From Pseudomonadota bacterium (GTDB lineage: Bacteria > Pseudomonadota > Gammaproteobacteria > Burkholderiales > JABEVD01): DNA of 64,000 bases. Below, piece by piece: positions 23,149 through 35,607 of this stretch. The DNA is taken from NCBI GenBank assembly GCA_021848825.1, contig JAJZTQ010000011.1, forward strand, positions 1 through 64,000. The letters are read 5' to 3'. The first letter of the stretch is position 1. Each line of letters opens with the position of its first letter. The notes beneath the pieces were generated by a model. It was given only the letters and a program-made list of their open reading frames with translations. It had not been told where the DNA came from and did not search any database. A program made the position numbers and the translations under genes.

Positions 23149-24018
23149 ATTTTTGTGTGGAATTGGGGGTGGTGACGGCATCAGCAGCAAACCGCCTGTG
23201 ATCTGCCTCACTTTTGCTCGCGGATAGACTGCTAGCACGTCACTTAAGGCATGCCGGAATTTTTTTTGAAAATCTTTGCCTGGTTCTTTGCCTTTGTATT
23301 CCTGACCGAACTGCTCTCGTAAAGCTTTCCAGTGCACTGTTACTGGCCGCCCCTCGATGCGATAAAGCCTATGCGAAAGCCACGTATAGACATCGAGGGC
23401 TAGAGACGAGCCGCGAAGCGCCATCAATGCTCGGTTATCCAGCGGGACACTATAATGTTCGAGCTCCGAGAAGTAGTGCTCGGACAGCACCAGGTGCCCT
23501 GGCCATAACGCTCGCTGACTCGATTCCCGATTCGTCACCCATGCGTCGAATTGTTGGATAGGCGTATCACTGAAGGTGCGCCCCTTGAAGCCCAGTTGTA
23601 GACGACATGCAGCAAGTGCATGCATTTGACGGCGGAGGGTAACATAGCGCGCTCCCTGATGGTCCATGCCCAATTTCCTTAAAAAATCAGCGGCACTGTC
23701 TCCAATCGGAATTTCTCGCGTGCCCTTCTGCTTCGCATAAGTAGACAGCCAAGCCATGGCTAACCGAGGCATTGCCCCGTAGGGGATGGGTTGCGGGACC
23801 GGCCCACGCCCCTCATCTATACTTCCTGCCTGCACGCTGATCCATGCCTCGCCGGAGGTCCTTATGAATCGATCGCCGTCAAATCGTGATCGCGGTAACC
23901 CGACCTGGCATAGAACCGAATGCGTAAAAGCGATATTGTCACTTCCCGCAGACTCAGCAGAAATCTGATATCCGGCTTCGATGAGCTTGTTATTTTTTCT
24001 CGGTGTCACGATTTCCAT
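23140..24018 (-). CDS. repA: RepA-type plasmid replication initiator
   Basis: 292 aa from ATG 24018, which overlaps the stop of the upstream HTH gene (TGATG). The C-terminal part (SLALDVYTWLSHRLYRIEGR, FQKKFRHALSDVLAVYPRAK, GGLLLMPSPPP) matches the RepA_C family of plasmid initiators. It would bind the iterons found directly downstream and open the origin with DnaA. Its presence on an integrated element argues for an autonomous, replicating circular phase. No frameshift or truncation is seen. Confidence 0.82.
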   Translation of the reverse strand: MEIVTPRKNNKLIEAGYQISAESAGSDNIAFTHSVLCQVGLPRSRFDGDRFIRTSGEAWISVQAGSIDEGRGPVPQPIPYGAMPRLAMAWLSTYAKQKGTREIPIGDSAADFLRKLGMDHQGARYVTLRRQMHALAACRLQLGFKGRTFSDTPIQQFDAWVTNRESSQRALWPGHLVLSEHYFSELEHYSVPLDNRALMALRGSSLALDVYTWLSHRLYRIEGRPVTVHWKALREQFGQEYKGKEPGKDFQKKFRHALSDVLAVYPRAKVRQITGGLLLMPSPPPIPHKNDR

Positions 24019-24374
24019 CACGCCATCCCCTCAGCCTGGCGCTTGGCGATCTGCTCGGCCTTCGTCAAGCCGCCTCGCCGTCGAGGTATATTTTGGCGCT
24101 CCAACCGATTAATATGCTCTTGTTCTTCCAAGAAATTTGCCAATCTCTGGACATGAATTACCAGTTTTCCGCTGAGCTTGAAGAATCCAGCGTTTTTGAT
24201 TGGGTGGTTTTTTTTCTTGTCTGAAAGTTGATTGTGGATCGTCCCTGGCTCGCTCTTTAAGTGCTGCGCTGCTTGCGCCAACGTCAAATAGATATCTTGG
24301 TGCAGGTTGGCAAAAACGAGCGCGTCTGGCGAGAGGCCAAGGTCGCCTTCGAATTTCGGTTTTGTGAGATCCAT
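24018..24374 (-). CDS. HTH DNA-binding protein upstream of repA, 118 aa
   Basis: ATG 24374 follows GAGGAG. The middle section (LTLAQAAQHLKSEPGTIHNQ, FFKLSGKLVIHVQRLANFLE) resembles an excisionase/MerR-like helix-turn-helix that reads a site and then a wing. The C-terminus is basic (IPRRRGGLTKAEQIAKRQ). It is translationally coupled to repA, so it may regulate replication or act as a recombination directionality factor. The family assignment is uncertain. Confidence 0.6.
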   Translation of the reverse strand: MDLTKPKFEGDLGLSPDALVFANLHQDIYLTLAQAAQHLKSEPGTIHNQLSDKKKNHPIKNAGFFKLSGKLVIHVQRLANFLEEQEHINRLERQNIPRRRGGLTKAEQIAKRQAEGMA

Positions 24375-24459
24375 GTCGCTCTCCTCGAGGGCAGAAGGGC
24401 GACCGAATATTGCTCGCGGCCATCCTTCTCCCGCGAATCGTCAAAATACAAATTGTTAT

Positions 24460-24939
24460 TTAACTTTTCGGGGGGAATACAGCCAGGGTGCGAGGAAAGG
24501 AAGGAGCGAACGTGAGAGCGCGAAGGGCCGCGCCGAGGTGGTTGATGAGTTTATTTTTTTTTGCCGAACTGCGGGGCAAAAATAATTTTGGAAATTTCGG
24601 GAGTAGGATTTCGACTGGCAGTGGTGGGGGCGAAGCTAGAAGTTCATCTACAACATTTTCAGCTGCAATCGAATCAATATCCTTTTTGATTTTTTTGCGC
24701 GCAGCCACCCGGACGGCTTTCTCCACAAATATAGCCGAGAGCCATGCCGCAAGAATCGAACCGAAAAAAATCTCGAAGGGCAGCGGATTGCCGAAAACCG
24801 CAAAAACCATCATAAGCACACCCAAACCAACAATTCCAAACCGCATTTCCAATTTTTGCGCTTTCAGGAAATGTCGTCCGCTCCACGCCCAATCCTGGGT
24901 GGCGGAAAGTCTTTCGAGTGTTTTACGATTAAAGCGCAT
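24460..24939 (-). CDS. Membrane protein of unknown function, 159 aa
   Basis: Two hydrophobic segments (about 36-52 and 57-72; FGIVGLGVLMMVFAVFGNPL) are followed by a basic helix (VRVAARKKIKKDI) and a proline-rich, basic tail. No good ribosome-binding site precedes the ATG. The 3' part is compositionally odd (poly-A/T runs), so the gene may be degraded. Its promoter region carries a phased ATCATT array. Confidence 0.45.
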   Translation of the reverse strand: MRFNRKTLERLSATQDWAWSGRHFLKAQKLEMRFGIVGLGVLMMVFAVFGNPLPFEIFFGSILAAWLSAIFVEKAVRVAARKKIKKDIDSIAAENVVDELLASPPPLPVEILLPKFPKLFLPRSSAKKNKLINHLGAALRALTFAPSFPRTLAVFPPKS

Positions 24940-24990
24940 TCTACAAATTTTAGTGCGTTGATGAAAAATGTCAATAAATTATTATTTATT

Positions 24991-25027
24991 ATCATTGAAC
25001 TATCATTCTTTATCATTCTGCATCATC
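24991..25027 (+). promoter_or_regulatory. Helically phased ATCATT/ATCATC array
   Basis: ATCATT-type hexamers begin at 24991, 25002, 25012 and 25022, i.e. every 10-11 bp on one face of the helix. The array lies between the integrase gene and the start of the 159-aa ORF. It could be a regulator or recombination-protein binding site. Confidence 0.45.
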
Positions 25028-25113
25028 TAGTATTGTCCGCGACGCCGCTCTCGCTTTTTGATGCTAAGGTTTAAGGTGTTCAATCACCATCGTGCGTTAC
25101 TTCTAAACAAGTG

Positions 25114-26151
25114 CTAACCCAGCATCTTCGCCAAATCTTCAACCTTGGGATGATAATAGCGTTTCAGCATCTGCAAATCCTTGTGACCGGTGATTCTGGC
25201 GAGCATTAGGACATTCGGGATTTTCATGGCTAGACGGCTGGTCGCTTCGTGCCGAAGATCGTGGAAATGCAGATCGCCCAGAAAACCTTTTCTCGGCTTA
25301 TTCTCTGCTTCCTTGCAGTCATCCTCGTACTTCTTCAAAGCTCTGGCAATAGTGCGCGACCAGGACTGCTTGACAGCATTTGTGGACATTGGAAACACCC
25401 TGCCGCCGATTGATCGGGGCATTTCCTTGAGGATGGAAACCGCCTTGGTGGACAGTGGCACGGTTCGGGAATCACCGTTCTTTGTCTTGGGAAGATGGGC
25501 AGAAGGCGCGGAAAGATCGATATTATCCCAAGTCAGGGTGCAAAGCTCACCTTGTCGCATAGCAGTTTCAAGGGCGAATTCGATCATGGGACGAAGCCAC
25601 GGGGTCTGGCAAGCGCCAGTGGCTTCGAACAAGTATTTTTCCTCAAGCGGTTCAATGCGGCGCTCCCTGGCGTTATCCAGTCGAGGACGGGATACCAGCT
25701 TTACAGGGTTATCGTGCAGGTTGATCCCCCATTCACGTCTTGCTTGGTCGAGCACTTGCTGAAACAGCCCGAGCTCCCTATGGACGGTTGCTGCCGCGAC
25801 TTTCTTTAGTCGCGAATCACGGTATGCCGCAAAGTCGCTGGAGGTGAGGCTGGCTGCGGTTTTCTTGGCGATGTCCCTCACGGCCATGGCCTTCAACCGA
25901 ATCGATTCGGATTCGTACCCCCTGTGGGTAGGCGTTACTTCCTGGATGTATCGATCTATGAGTTCTTTGAGCGTTGTCTTCTCCGCTGCTGCTCTGGAAA
26001 CAAAGACTCCTCTGCCGATCTCGGATTCAAGCGTTGCCGCCCAGAGCTCTGCATCAGCTTTATTCTCAAACGTCTTTGTTTGGTCAGGGTAGCCCTTTCT
26101 CCGAACCCTGGCCCGCCATTGGTAATCCCCCCTTTTTTCGATCTGCGCCAT
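25114..26151 (-). CDS. int: Tyrosine site-specific integrase
   Basis: 345 aa, phage-type integrase: N-terminal arm-binding domain (KRGDYQWRARVRRKGYPDQT), SAM-like core-binding domain, and catalytic domain with R (ETAMRQGEL), HxxR (HFHDLRHEA), GH (TGHKD) and the nucleophile Tyr in KRYYHPK. It integrates the element into the 3' half of tRNA-Pro(CGG), whose fragment lies 97 bp from the gene start. The gene is intact. The gap to the att site is AT-rich with short inverted repeats (ATTGGCCCAAT) that could be arm sites or the int promoter. Confidence 0.93.
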   Translation of the reverse strand: MAQIEKRGDYQWRARVRRKGYPDQTKTFENKADAELWAATLESEIGRGVFVSRAAAEKTTLKELIDRYIQEVTPTHRGYESESIRLKAMAVRDIAKKTAASLTSSDFAAYRDSRLKKVAAATVHRELGLFQQVLDQARREWGINLHDNPVKLVSRPRLDNARERRIEPLEEKYLFEATGACQTPWLRPMIEFALETAMRQGELCTLTWDNIDLSAPSAHLPKTKNGDSRTVPLSTKAVSILKEMPRSIGGRVFPMSTNAVKQSWSRTIARALKKYEDDCKEAENKPRKGFLGDLHFHDLRHEATSRLAMKIPNVLMLARITGHKDLQMLKRYYHPKVEDLAKMLG

Positions 26152-26247
26152 ACCGCCTCCAAGTATATTAGCGTTAGATTATTGGCCCAATAATGACCCA
26201 ATGAATGCTAATATAGCTATAATAACGCATAAATACTAGATAGATAA

Positions 26248-26298
<51 letters not shown>

Positions 26299-26332
26299 TC
26301 CATCATACAAGTGTCTTGTCGATCTGCTCATG

Positions 26333-26397
26333 AAACCGGTCGGATTGCCGTCGGCTGGGCAAGGCGTCACATTGGATCCCATCATCAACCGGTTTTT
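26333..26397 (+). terminator. Possible terminator downstream of the ancestral tRNA-Pro
   Basis: AAACCGGT (26333-26340) can pair with ACCGGTTT (26388-26395), followed by TTTT. The loop is long (47 nt), so the call is weak. Its position after the tRNA-Pro 3' end fits an original tRNA terminator left behind by integration. Confidence 0.35.
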
Positions 26398-26524
26398 TCG
26401 TCATGCTCTCCCCGGGAAACCCGTCCGTCAGAGTTTGACAATCGGCCACCATGCAGAAACAATATGATTAATTGTTTTTAATATGCTGTGCCTGCGGCGC
26501 GCTTTCTTGATTCTGGAGGAATAA

Positions 26525-27658
26525 ATGTTCTTTGGCAGCAGTAAGAAAATCGATGAGTTGTCCGGTCGGGTCCGGGAGCTCGAAAACCAGATCGAATCGC
26601 GAGACAGGAAGATAGATGATCTGACAAGCCAGCTGAAATCGGCGCAGGAAAGGGAACAGGAACTGCGTTCCGAAGTCGAACGACTCAGCGGGCTGATACA
26701 GCAGCTGCAGGCTTTCGGCCAATCCCTGTCCGATGTTCAGGCAAGCCTGATGACTTTGGCCAACGACATGCGCACGGAAAAGGACCATGCGATCGATGCC
26801 CAGGGCGTATCTTTGACCACTCGCAGCGCAATCGAGAGCATCGCGGCAAACCTTTCGGAGCTTGCCGACGGTTCCCGGAATGCAGCCTCCAAGGTAGGCG
26901 AACTCGACGGACGCGCCCAGGAAATCAGCAGGATTGTGCAGCTGATCAAGGAAATAGCGGACCAGACCAATCTGCTCGCGCTGAATGCGGCCATCGAAGC
27001 GGCCCGTGCAGGCGAACAGGGTCGCGGATTCGCGGTTGTTGCCGACGAGGTCAGAAAGCTTGCAGAGCGCACAGCCAATGCAACCGAGGAAATCTCGGCG
27101 CTGGTGGGAAAAATACGTGACGATAGTTCATCCAGCTACGATCAGATCAAGTTGTTGGCTGAGCATTCCGGTGAATTCAGCCATGACGGACAAAAAGCGG
27201 CTGAAACCATGCGCGAACTCCTCAATCTCTCCGAGGGAATGGAAAAAGCGATTGCGGCATCGGCGCTGAGAGGATTCTGCGAACTGGCGAAAGTGGATCA
27301 CCTGATTTACAAGTTCCGGATCTACAAGGTGCTGTTTGGTCTGTCGGACGAAACGGAAGACAAATTCGCCAGCCACACTTCCTGTCGTCTCGGAAAGTGG
27401 TATTACGAAGGGGAAGGACGCGACTGCTTTTCGCAACTGCCGGGATATCGGGATATCGAGGCGCCCCATATGGAGGTTCATCAGGCAGGTCTGGATGCGC
27501 TTCGCGCCCACTTCGAAAAAAATACGGCCAGGGTGCTCGACGGCATGAAGCTCATGGAAAGCGCCAGCCTTCGCGTGCTTGAAGGACTGGAAAAAATGGC
27601 AAGAAGCGGCGAAGAAAACAGCAGCCTGTTGTGCAGCAGCGCGACGCAGCCTGACTGA
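26525..27658 (+). CDS. Cytoplasmic methyl-accepting chemoreceptor with CZB zinc-binding domain
   Basis: 377 aa, no membrane segment. An N-terminal coiled coil (about 5-65) is followed by the chemoreceptor signalling hairpin ([40 protein letters not shown]) and a C-terminal CZB domain with [18 protein letters not shown] domains bind zinc through three histidines and a cysteine and sense zinc or oxidants such as HOCl, as in Helicobacter TlpD. A good ribosome-binding site (GGAGGAA) precedes the ATG. It is the first chromosomal gene after the att site and presumably signals through CheA/CheW encoded elsewhere. Confidence 0.88.
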   Translation: MFFGSSKKIDELSGRVRELENQIESRDRKIDDLTSQLKSAQEREQELRSEVERLSGLIQQLQAFGQSLSDVQASLMTLANDMRTEKDHAIDAQGVSLTTRSAIESIAANLSELADGSRNAASKVGELDGRAQEISRIVQLIKEIADQTNLLALNAAIEAARAGEQGRGFAVVADEVRKLAERTANATEEISALVGKIRDDSSSSYDQIKLLAEHSGEFSHDGQKAAETMRELLNLSEGMEKAIAASALRGFCELAKVDHLIYKFRIYKVLFGLSDETEDKFASHTSCRLGKWYYEGEGRDCFSQLPGYRDIEAPHMEVHQAGLDALRAHFEKNTARVLDGMKLMESASLRVLEGLEKMARSGEENSSLLCSSATQPD

Positions 27659-27666
27659 AAGACGGC

Positions 27667-28098
27667 TCAATCGTCGAAGGCATGGAGCATCATGACGATC
27701 ACCGTGATCAGGACGGCGAATGTGCCCAAAGTGATGCGAAGCGCCCGCTGCTGTCCCGGCGTATCCGGCAATTCCTCATTCGTTCCCGCATAAGCCAGGA
27801 TCATATCTGCAGAAAGCGTGATGAATCGGTCGTCGTCCAGCAGGATTTCACGGGTGGCACCCAGAGGATCGGGCTTGAATCGCACGACCACGGAACAGCC
27901 CGAAGTCTCACGCTTCAGGGCAAGCCCGAGATTCGAGATGTCTTTGCAGCCCTGCTCCGTCAGAAACAGCTTGTGCGGACTCATGCCCAGAAACCGATGC
28001 TGTTGAAATATGACGAGCATGCAAACAAGCGCGACGAGCAGGCCGGCAAGGGCCATTCTCAGTTTCTTCGGCGTAATCGCGTCTTCGTCCAGCTGCAT
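27667..28098 (-). CDS. Two-TM membrane protein of unknown function, 143 aa
   Basis: Membrane segments at about 15-34 (LRMALAGLLVALVCMLVIFQ) and 121-140 flank a soluble, presumably periplasmic domain with two cysteines (GCKDI, SGCSVVV). Not recognised. It converges on the chemoreceptor gene with 8 bp between the stops and lies downstream of the purA terminator. Confidence 0.6.
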   Translation of the reverse strand: MQLDEDAITPKKLRMALAGLLVALVCMLVIFQQHRFLGMSPHKLFLTEQGCKDISNLGLALKRETSGCSVVVRFKPDPLGATREILLDDDRFITLSADMILAYAGTNEELPDTPGQQRALRITLGTFAVLITVIVMMLHAFDD

Positions 28099-28143
28099 GG
28101 ATTTTCCCCTTTCATCGCTGCCTTAAGAATAGAAACACAAAAG

Positions 28144-28171
28144 AAAAAAGGCCCCCGGGATACCGGAGGCC
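28144..28171 (-). terminator. Rho-independent terminator of purA operon
   Basis: The minus strand reads GGCCTCCGG-TATC-CCGGGGGCC followed by TTTTTT, 23 bp past the purA stop. It would end the long hfq-to-purA gene string. Confidence 0.88.
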
Positions 28172-28194
28172 TTGAAGCGCGAACATATTGAAAT

Positions 28195-30644
<2,450 letters not shown>

Positions 30645-30686
30645 TTCAATCGAATGGAAAGCCCAGGAAAAACAGTTTTCAACATG

Positions 30687-31559
30687 CTAGGGCTTGCTTC
30701 CCGAATGCCTGAAATACTTGAAGAACTCGGAATCGGGTGAAAGCAGCAGCGTGCTGTTTTTCCCGTCAAAGCCCTTCCTGTAGGCTTCGAGGCTCCGATA
30801 GAAGGCATAGAATTCAGGATTCTTCGAAAAAGCCTGGGCATAGATGGCAGTCGCCGAGGCATCGCCCTGCCCCTTGATGGTCTGGGCCTGCTTGTAGGCA
30901 TTGGCGACGATCACTTCACGCTGCCTGTCGGCATCCGCCCTGATCTGCTCCGATTCCGCAGCACCTGTCGACCTCAGTTCGTTCGCCACGCGCTTCCTTT
31001 CCGCCTCCATCCGCTTGTAGACGGAATCGCTGACCTGCTGGGGAAGATCGACCCGTTTCAGCCGGACATCGATGACCTGGACGCCGATTTTCCGGGAATC
31101 GAGGTCGGATTTGCGCCTCATCATATCCGTGATCATGTCGCGCTGCTTCGAAATGACGTCATGAACCGTCAGGTTGCCGATCTGGTCCCTGAGGCTGGAA
31201 TTGATCGTCTGGGAAAGCCTGATCTGCGCCCTCGCTTCGTCCCCGCCGGTGCTGATGTAGTACTGTTTCGGATCGACGATGCGCCACTTGACGAAGGAAT
31301 CGACGAGCACGTTTTTCTTCTCCGAAGTGATGTAGCGCTCGGGCTCAGGCGACTCGAAAGTCTGGATCCTGTTGTCGAAATAGCGCACATTCTGGATGAG
31401 CGGAATCTTCCAGTAGAGACCCGGCGATGTCTTGACCGAGACGATCTCCCCGAGCTGCAGCACGATTGCGCTCTGCCTCTGGTCGACAATATAGAGGCTC
31501 GAGCTCAGCAGGGCGATCGCCACGATCGCGGCGACGATGTAACCTGTCAGATTCTTCAA
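30687..31559 (-). CDS. hflC: HflC, FtsH modulator subunit
   Basis: 290 aa, N-terminal membrane anchor (about 5-24) followed by an SPFH/prohibitin domain (QSAIVLQLGEIVSVKTSPGL) and a C-terminal coiled coil (AESEQIRADADRQREVIVAN). With HflK it forms a large periplasmic-facing cage around FtsH that restricts proteolysis of membrane substrates. Its start overlaps the hflK stop (ATGA-type), consistent with stoichiometric production. Confidence 0.96.
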   Translation of the reverse strand: MKNLTGYIVAAIVAIALLSSSLYIVDQRQSAIVLQLGEIVSVKTSPGLYWKIPLIQNVRYFDNRIQTFESPEPERYITSEKKNVLVDSFVKWRIVDPKQYYISTGGDEARAQIRLSQTINSSLRDQIGNLTVHDVISKQRDMITDMMRRKSDLDSRKIGVQVIDVRLKRVDLPQQVSDSVYKRMEAERKRVANELRSTGAAESEQIRADADRQREVIVANAYKQAQTIKGQGDASATAIYAQAFSKNPEFYAFYRSLEAYRKGFDGKNSTLLLSPDSEFFKYFRHSGSKP

Positions 31560-32725
31560 GGCCTGTCCTCCCTTTCCCGACTCCTGAACGCATCTCTCGA
31601 TCTTGCCGCATCGCTTTCAGGCTGGGCCGCCTTGGCCGCTGCATCTTCCTGCGGCTGGGGCGAAGAAGTCGTCGCGCTCTTCTGCATCAGCTTGTCGAGC
31701 GGAAGATAAAGCAGGTTGCCGCTCTTTTGCTGGTCGATCAGCACCTTGTTGGTATTGCCGAGAATATCCTGCATCGTCTCGAGATAGAGCCTCTCCCTTG
31801 TCACTTCAGGCGCCTTGCTGTACTGCGCAAGGATTTGCTGGAAGCGGCTCGCATCCCCTTCGGCGTTGGAAATGACGCGCTGCTTGTATCCTTCCGCACT
31901 CTGGACGAGGCGGGCGGCATCCCCCGCCGCACGGGGCACGACGTCGTTGGCATAGGCCTGCCCTTCGTTCTTCATCCTGGCCCTGTCCTGATTGGCCTTC
32001 ACCGCGTCGTCGAATGCAGCCTGAACCTGCTCCGGCGGCTGGGCATTCTGCATCGTGACCTTGCTGATCTCGATGCCTGTCTTGTAGAGATCGAGGATCT
32101 TCTGCATCAGCACGGCAGCCTGGTCTGCAACCTGTTCCCGCCCCTCGTACAGAACGAAATTCATCTGGCTCTTTCCGACCACCTCGCGGATCGCCGCCTC
32201 GGCGATCTGCCTCACTGCATCCTCGGGAGAGCGATTGTTAAAAAGAAAGGCTTCGGGGTTCTTGACGATGTACTGGACCGCGAACTGCACGTCGACGATG
32301 TTCTCGTCGTCGGTCAGCATCAGGGACTCCTGAAGGATCTTGCTCTTGATGTTATTCCTGTAGCCGATTTCAACTGTCCTGACCGTCGAGACATCGACGA
32401 TCTCGGCACTTTCTATGGGATAGGGAAGGTGCCAGTGGGGTCCGGGCATGGTCGTTTCGACGTATTTCCCGAAGCGCAAGACGATGCCCCTGTCGCTCGC
32501 ATTGACGATATAGAAGCCGCTGGCGAGCCATACGACGAAAGCGATGGCGATGAAGAGCCAGATTCCCCCGCCGAGACTGAAACCCGGTTTCTGCCCGGCA
32601 GGAGTCCCGCCTTTCTTGCCGGAAAAAAGCGACTCGAGCTTCTGGCTGAAATTCCGCCATAGCTCATCCAGATCAGGCGGACCTGATTTGCCGCCCCCTC
32701 CCCACTGTGGATCGTTTAATCCCAT
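31556..32725 (-). CDS. hflK: HflK, FtsH modulator subunit
   Basis: 389 aa from ATG 32725 (MGLNDPQWGGGGKSGPPDLD), the conserved Gly-rich cytoplasmic start; the track's 25 further residues are not supported. A single membrane span (about 55-75) is followed by the SPFH domain (SDRGIVLRFGKYVETTMPGP) and a Gln/Ala-rich tail. It partners HflC to control FtsH. It follows hflX by 11 bp. Confidence 0.96.
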   Translation of the reverse strand: MGLNDPQWGGGGKSGPPDLDELWRNFSQKLESLFSGKKGGTPAGQKPGFSLGGGIWLFIAIAFVVWLASGFYIVNASDRGIVLRFGKYVETTMPGPHWHLPYPIESAEIVDVSTVRTVEIGYRNNIKSKILQESLMLTDDENIVDVQFAVQYIVKNPEAFLFNNRSPEDAVRQIAEAAIREVVGKSQMNFVLYEGREQVADQAAVLMQKILDLYKTGIEISKVTMQNAQPPEQVQAAFDDAVKANQDRARMKNEGQAYANDVVPRAAGDAARLVQSAEGYKQRVISNAEGDASRFQQILAQYSKAPEVTRERLYLETMQDILGNTNKVLIDQQKSGNLLYLPLDKLMQKSATTSSPQPQEDAAAKAAQPESDAARSRDAFRSREREDRP

Positions 32726-32736
32726 TTTTAAACCTG

Positions 32737-33855
32737 TCAAAATGATGCTGCCAGCCCGACCTCGACGGGCTTGTCCCGGTCGAGGAATTCGCCAAGGCAT
32801 TCCCTCACCAGATCCAGACCCTGTCCCGTTGCTGCACTCAGACGAATTCCGGAAATTCTACCATACTCGTCGCGATCCAACCCCGGCGACAGTCCATTTA
32901 TGTCTATTTTGTTATAGATCAGCACCTGCGGAACGTTATCCGCGCCGATTTCAGCGAGGACACGATTGACTTCGGCGATCTGCTCTTCCCTGGCCGGATT
33001 GCTGGTATCCACGACATGGAACAGCAGATCGGCACGGACGGTCTCTTCGAGGGTGGCGCAGAAGGATTCGACCAGCGTGTGAGGAAGCTGTCTGATGAAG
33101 CCGACCGTGTCGGAGAGCACAACCTGCCCGTGACCGGGAACGAACATTCGGCGCGAAGTGGTATCCAGCGTGGCGAAAAGCTGGTTTGCAGCATAACTGT
33201 CGGCATGCGTCAGCGCATTGAAGAGCGTCGATTTTCCGGCATTGGTATAGCCCACGATGGATACCGAAGTGACGTGCCCTCTCGCCCTGGAGCGTCTCTG
33301 AACCTCGCGCTGGCGTCTGAGCTTCTTCAGCCGCTCCTTCAGCAGCTTGACTCTTTTCCCGATCAGCCTTCTGTCCGTCTCGAGCTGGGTTTCTCCAGGC
33401 CCCCTGAGTCCTATGCCGCCCTTCTGTCTTTCCAGGTGGGTCCATCCCCTGATCAGCCGCGTCGAAAGATGCTCGAGCTGGGCGAGTTCGACCTGGAGCT
33501 TTCCCTCGAAGCTCTTCGCTCGCTGGGCAAAGATGTCGAGGATGAGGCTCGTCCTGTCGATGACCCTGCACTTCAGCCTGTTTTCGAGATTTCTCTGCTG
33601 CGCCGCCGAAAGTTCGTGATTGAATATGACGATCCCGGCGCGGGTTTCGGCCAGCATGGCCGCGACTTCATCGAGCTTGCCGCTGCCGACATAAGTTGCG
33701 GAATCGGGCGATACCCTTTTTCCGGTCACGCAGCCAAGCGCGTTGACTTTCGCGCTGGATGCGAGCTCTTTCAATTCTTCCAGACTCTCGGAAAAACCGG
33801 GCTCGCCGAAATCCACCGCGACGAGCACGGCCTCGTTACCCGAATTTTCTATCAT
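32737..33855 (-). CDS. hflX: HflX ribosome-associated GTPase
   Basis: 372 aa: N-terminal HflX domain ([20 protein letters not shown]), helical linker ([20 protein letters not shown]) and a GTPase domain with G1 [10 protein letters not shown]3 DTVGF and G4 NKID. HflX splits stalled or vacant 70S ribosomes after stress. It overlaps the hfq stop by 4 nt. Length is slightly shorter than the E. coli protein (426). Confidence 0.95.
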   Translation of the reverse strand: MIENSGNEAVLVAVDFGEPGFSESLEELKELASSAKVNALGCVTGKRVSPDSATYVGSGKLDEVAAMLAETRAGIVIFNHELSAAQQRNLENRLKCRVIDRTSLILDIFAQRAKSFEGKLQVELAQLEHLSTRLIRGWTHLERQKGGIGLRGPGETQLETDRRLIGKRVKLLKERLKKLRRQREVQRRSRARGHVTSVSIVGYTNAGKSTLFNALTHADSYAANQLFATLDTTSRRMFVPGHGQVVLSDTVGFIRQLPHTLVESFCATLEETVRADLLFHVVDTSNPAREEQIAEVNRVLAEIGADNVPQVLIYNKIDINGLSPGLDRDEYGRISGIRLSAATGQGLDLVRECLGEFLDRDKPVEVGLAASF

Positions 33856-34091
33856 CCAGCTGAATTGGATTCGAACGGGATGGAAACCGGACGGGATGGC
33901 ACGACAGTGGATATCGCATGCTTGTAGACCATTTGCGTGACCGTATTCTTGAGCAGGATCACATACTGGTCGAAAGACTCGATCAGGCCCTGCAGCTTGA
34001 TGCCGTTGACCAGATAGATCGAGACAGACACATGTTCCTTACGCAAGGTATTCAGAAATGGGTCTTGTAACAGTTGCCCTTTTGCGCTCAT
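33852..34091 (-). CDS. hfq: RNA chaperone Hfq
   Basis: 79 aa from ATG 34091 ([20 protein letters not shown]) with GGAGA upstream. The Sm1 region ([20 protein letters not shown]) and Sm2 [10 protein letters not shown] are intact. It forms the hexamer that pairs sRNAs with mRNAs. The tail is short, as in other betaproteobacteria. It is the first gene of the hfq-hflX-hflK-hflC-hisZ-purA string; the 118-bp gap before it is AT-rich and presumably holds the promoter. Confidence 0.97.
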   Translation of the reverse strand: MSAKGQLLQDPFLNTLRKEHVSVSIYLVNGIKLQGLIESFDQYVILLKNTVTQMVYKHAISTVVPSRPVSIPFESNSAG

Positions 34092-34209
34092 AAACTTCTC
34101 CAAATTTTATTATTGCCGTTCCACATTTTAGACCAGTGCATCCATTTGTGTATAAGACATTTTGAAAATACTTCAAGAATTTTGACATGCCGGCAGAAAA
34201 TAGGTTCGC

Positions 34210-35607
34210 CTATCCGTATCTTTTTCTGCCCATGATGCGCTTTCTGTGAGCCGCCCGCTTTTCGCTTTCGGTCTGCGGAGCAGGCCTTTTCCCGGCAAAA
34301 GGATTCTTCCCTCCCTTGAATTCGACGCGCAGCGGCGCCCCCTTGAGATCGAAGGCATCCCTGAATGTCTTTTCGAGATAACGCTTGTAGCTTTCCGGAA
34401 CCTGGTCCAAGGACGTGCCATGGATGATGATGAGCGGGGGATTCATTCCCCCCTGATGCGCATAGCGAAGCTTGGGTCTCAGCATGCCTGACCTGGGCGG
34501 CGCCTGCTTTTCCACTGCGGCGATCAGGAGCCTGGTGAGCTTCGGCGTGGAAAGCTTGGCCATCGCCGCTGAATAGGCCTCGTCCACCGACCTCATGAAC
34601 GGGTCGAGGCCGGTTTTCTGCAGGGCCGAAATGTAATGGATGGCAGCAAAACCGGCGAAATTGAGCTTCCTGGAAATGTCCCGCTTGACTGCTTCTCTTG
34701 CAGAACCTGAAAGACCGTCCCACTTGTTGACAGCGATGACGAGCGATCTTCCGGCTTCCAGCACGAAGCCTGCGATATGCGCATCCTGATCCGATATTTC
34801 GGCGCTCGCATCGAGCACCAGCACGACCACATTGGCTTCCTCGACCGCCTGCAGCGTCTTGATCACCGAAAACTTTTCGACCGCCTCGAAAACCTTTCCC
34901 TTTCGCCTCAGTCCTGCGGTGTCGATCAGCGTATAGGCCTTGCCGCCTCGCTCGAACTCGACATGGATGCTGTCCCTGGTGGTCCCTGGCTGATCGAAGG
35001 CGATGACGCGCTCCTCCCCGAGAAGCGCATTGACGAGCGTCGATTTCCCCGCATTCGGCCTGCCGACGAAAGCGATCTTGGGCCCCTCATTGAGCTCGAA
35101 ATCGGATTCTTCGGAAGGGAAAGGCGCCAGCACGATCTCGACGAGATCCCGAACGTTGTCGCCATGCGCCGATGAAATGGGCAGCGGCTCGCCCAGTCCG
35201 AGCTCGTGAAACTCCGCCGAAACCACATGGCGCATCATGCCTTCGGTCTTGTTCACGACAAGATGGACAGGGCGCCCCGATTTCCTCAGTTGCTCCCCTA
35301 TGATCCTGTCCTGCGCAGTCAATCCCTCCCTGCCATCGACCATGAAGAGGATGGCATCGGCCTCGTCTATCGCCTGGAGGGTCTGCCTCGCCATCTCGTG
35401 GAGGATGCCTTCCTTGGCGACAGGCTCGAAACCGCCGGTATCGACGACAAGGAAGGGTTTCTCCCCTATCCTGCCGTGGCCGTAATGCCTATCGCGCGTG
35501 AGCCCGGGAAAATCGGCGACGATCGCGTCCCTGCTTTTCGTGAGCCTGTTGAAAAGAGTGGACTTTCCGACATTGGGTCTGCCCACGATGACCAGTGTGG
35601 GTTTCAT
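34210..35607 (-). CDS. der: Ribosome-assembly GTPase Der (EngA)
   Basis: 465 aa with two tandem GTPase domains: G1 [11 protein letters not shown] (about 8-18) and [11 protein letters not shown] (about 185), G3 DTGGF and DTAGL, and G4 NKTE and NKWD. A C-terminal KH-like domain follows, with a basic tail. Der is essential for 50S maturation. Its start overlaps the bamB stop by 1 nt. Confidence 0.97.
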   Translation of the reverse strand: MKPTLVIVGRPNVGKSTLFNRLTKSRDAIVADFPGLTRDRHYGHGRIGEKPFLVVDTGGFEPVAKEGILHEMARQTLQAIDEADAILFMVDGREGLTAQDRIIGEQLRKSGRPVHLVVNKTEGMMRHVVSAEFHELGLGEPLPISSAHGDNVRDLVEIVLAPFPSEESDFELNEGPKIAFVGRPNAGKSTLVNALLGEERVIAFDQPGTTRDSIHVEFERGGKAYTLIDTAGLRRKGKVFEAVEKFSVIKTLQAVEEANVVVLVLDASAEISDQDAHIAGFVLEAGRSLVIAVNKWDGLSGSAREAVKRDISRKLNFAGFAAIHYISALQKTGLDPFMRSVDEAYSAAMAKLSTPKLTRLLIAAVEKQAPPRSGMLRPKLRYAHQGGMNPPLIIIHGTSLDQVPESYKRYLEKTFRDAFDLKGAPLRVEFKGGKNPFAGKRPAPQTESEKRAAHRKRIMGRKRYG

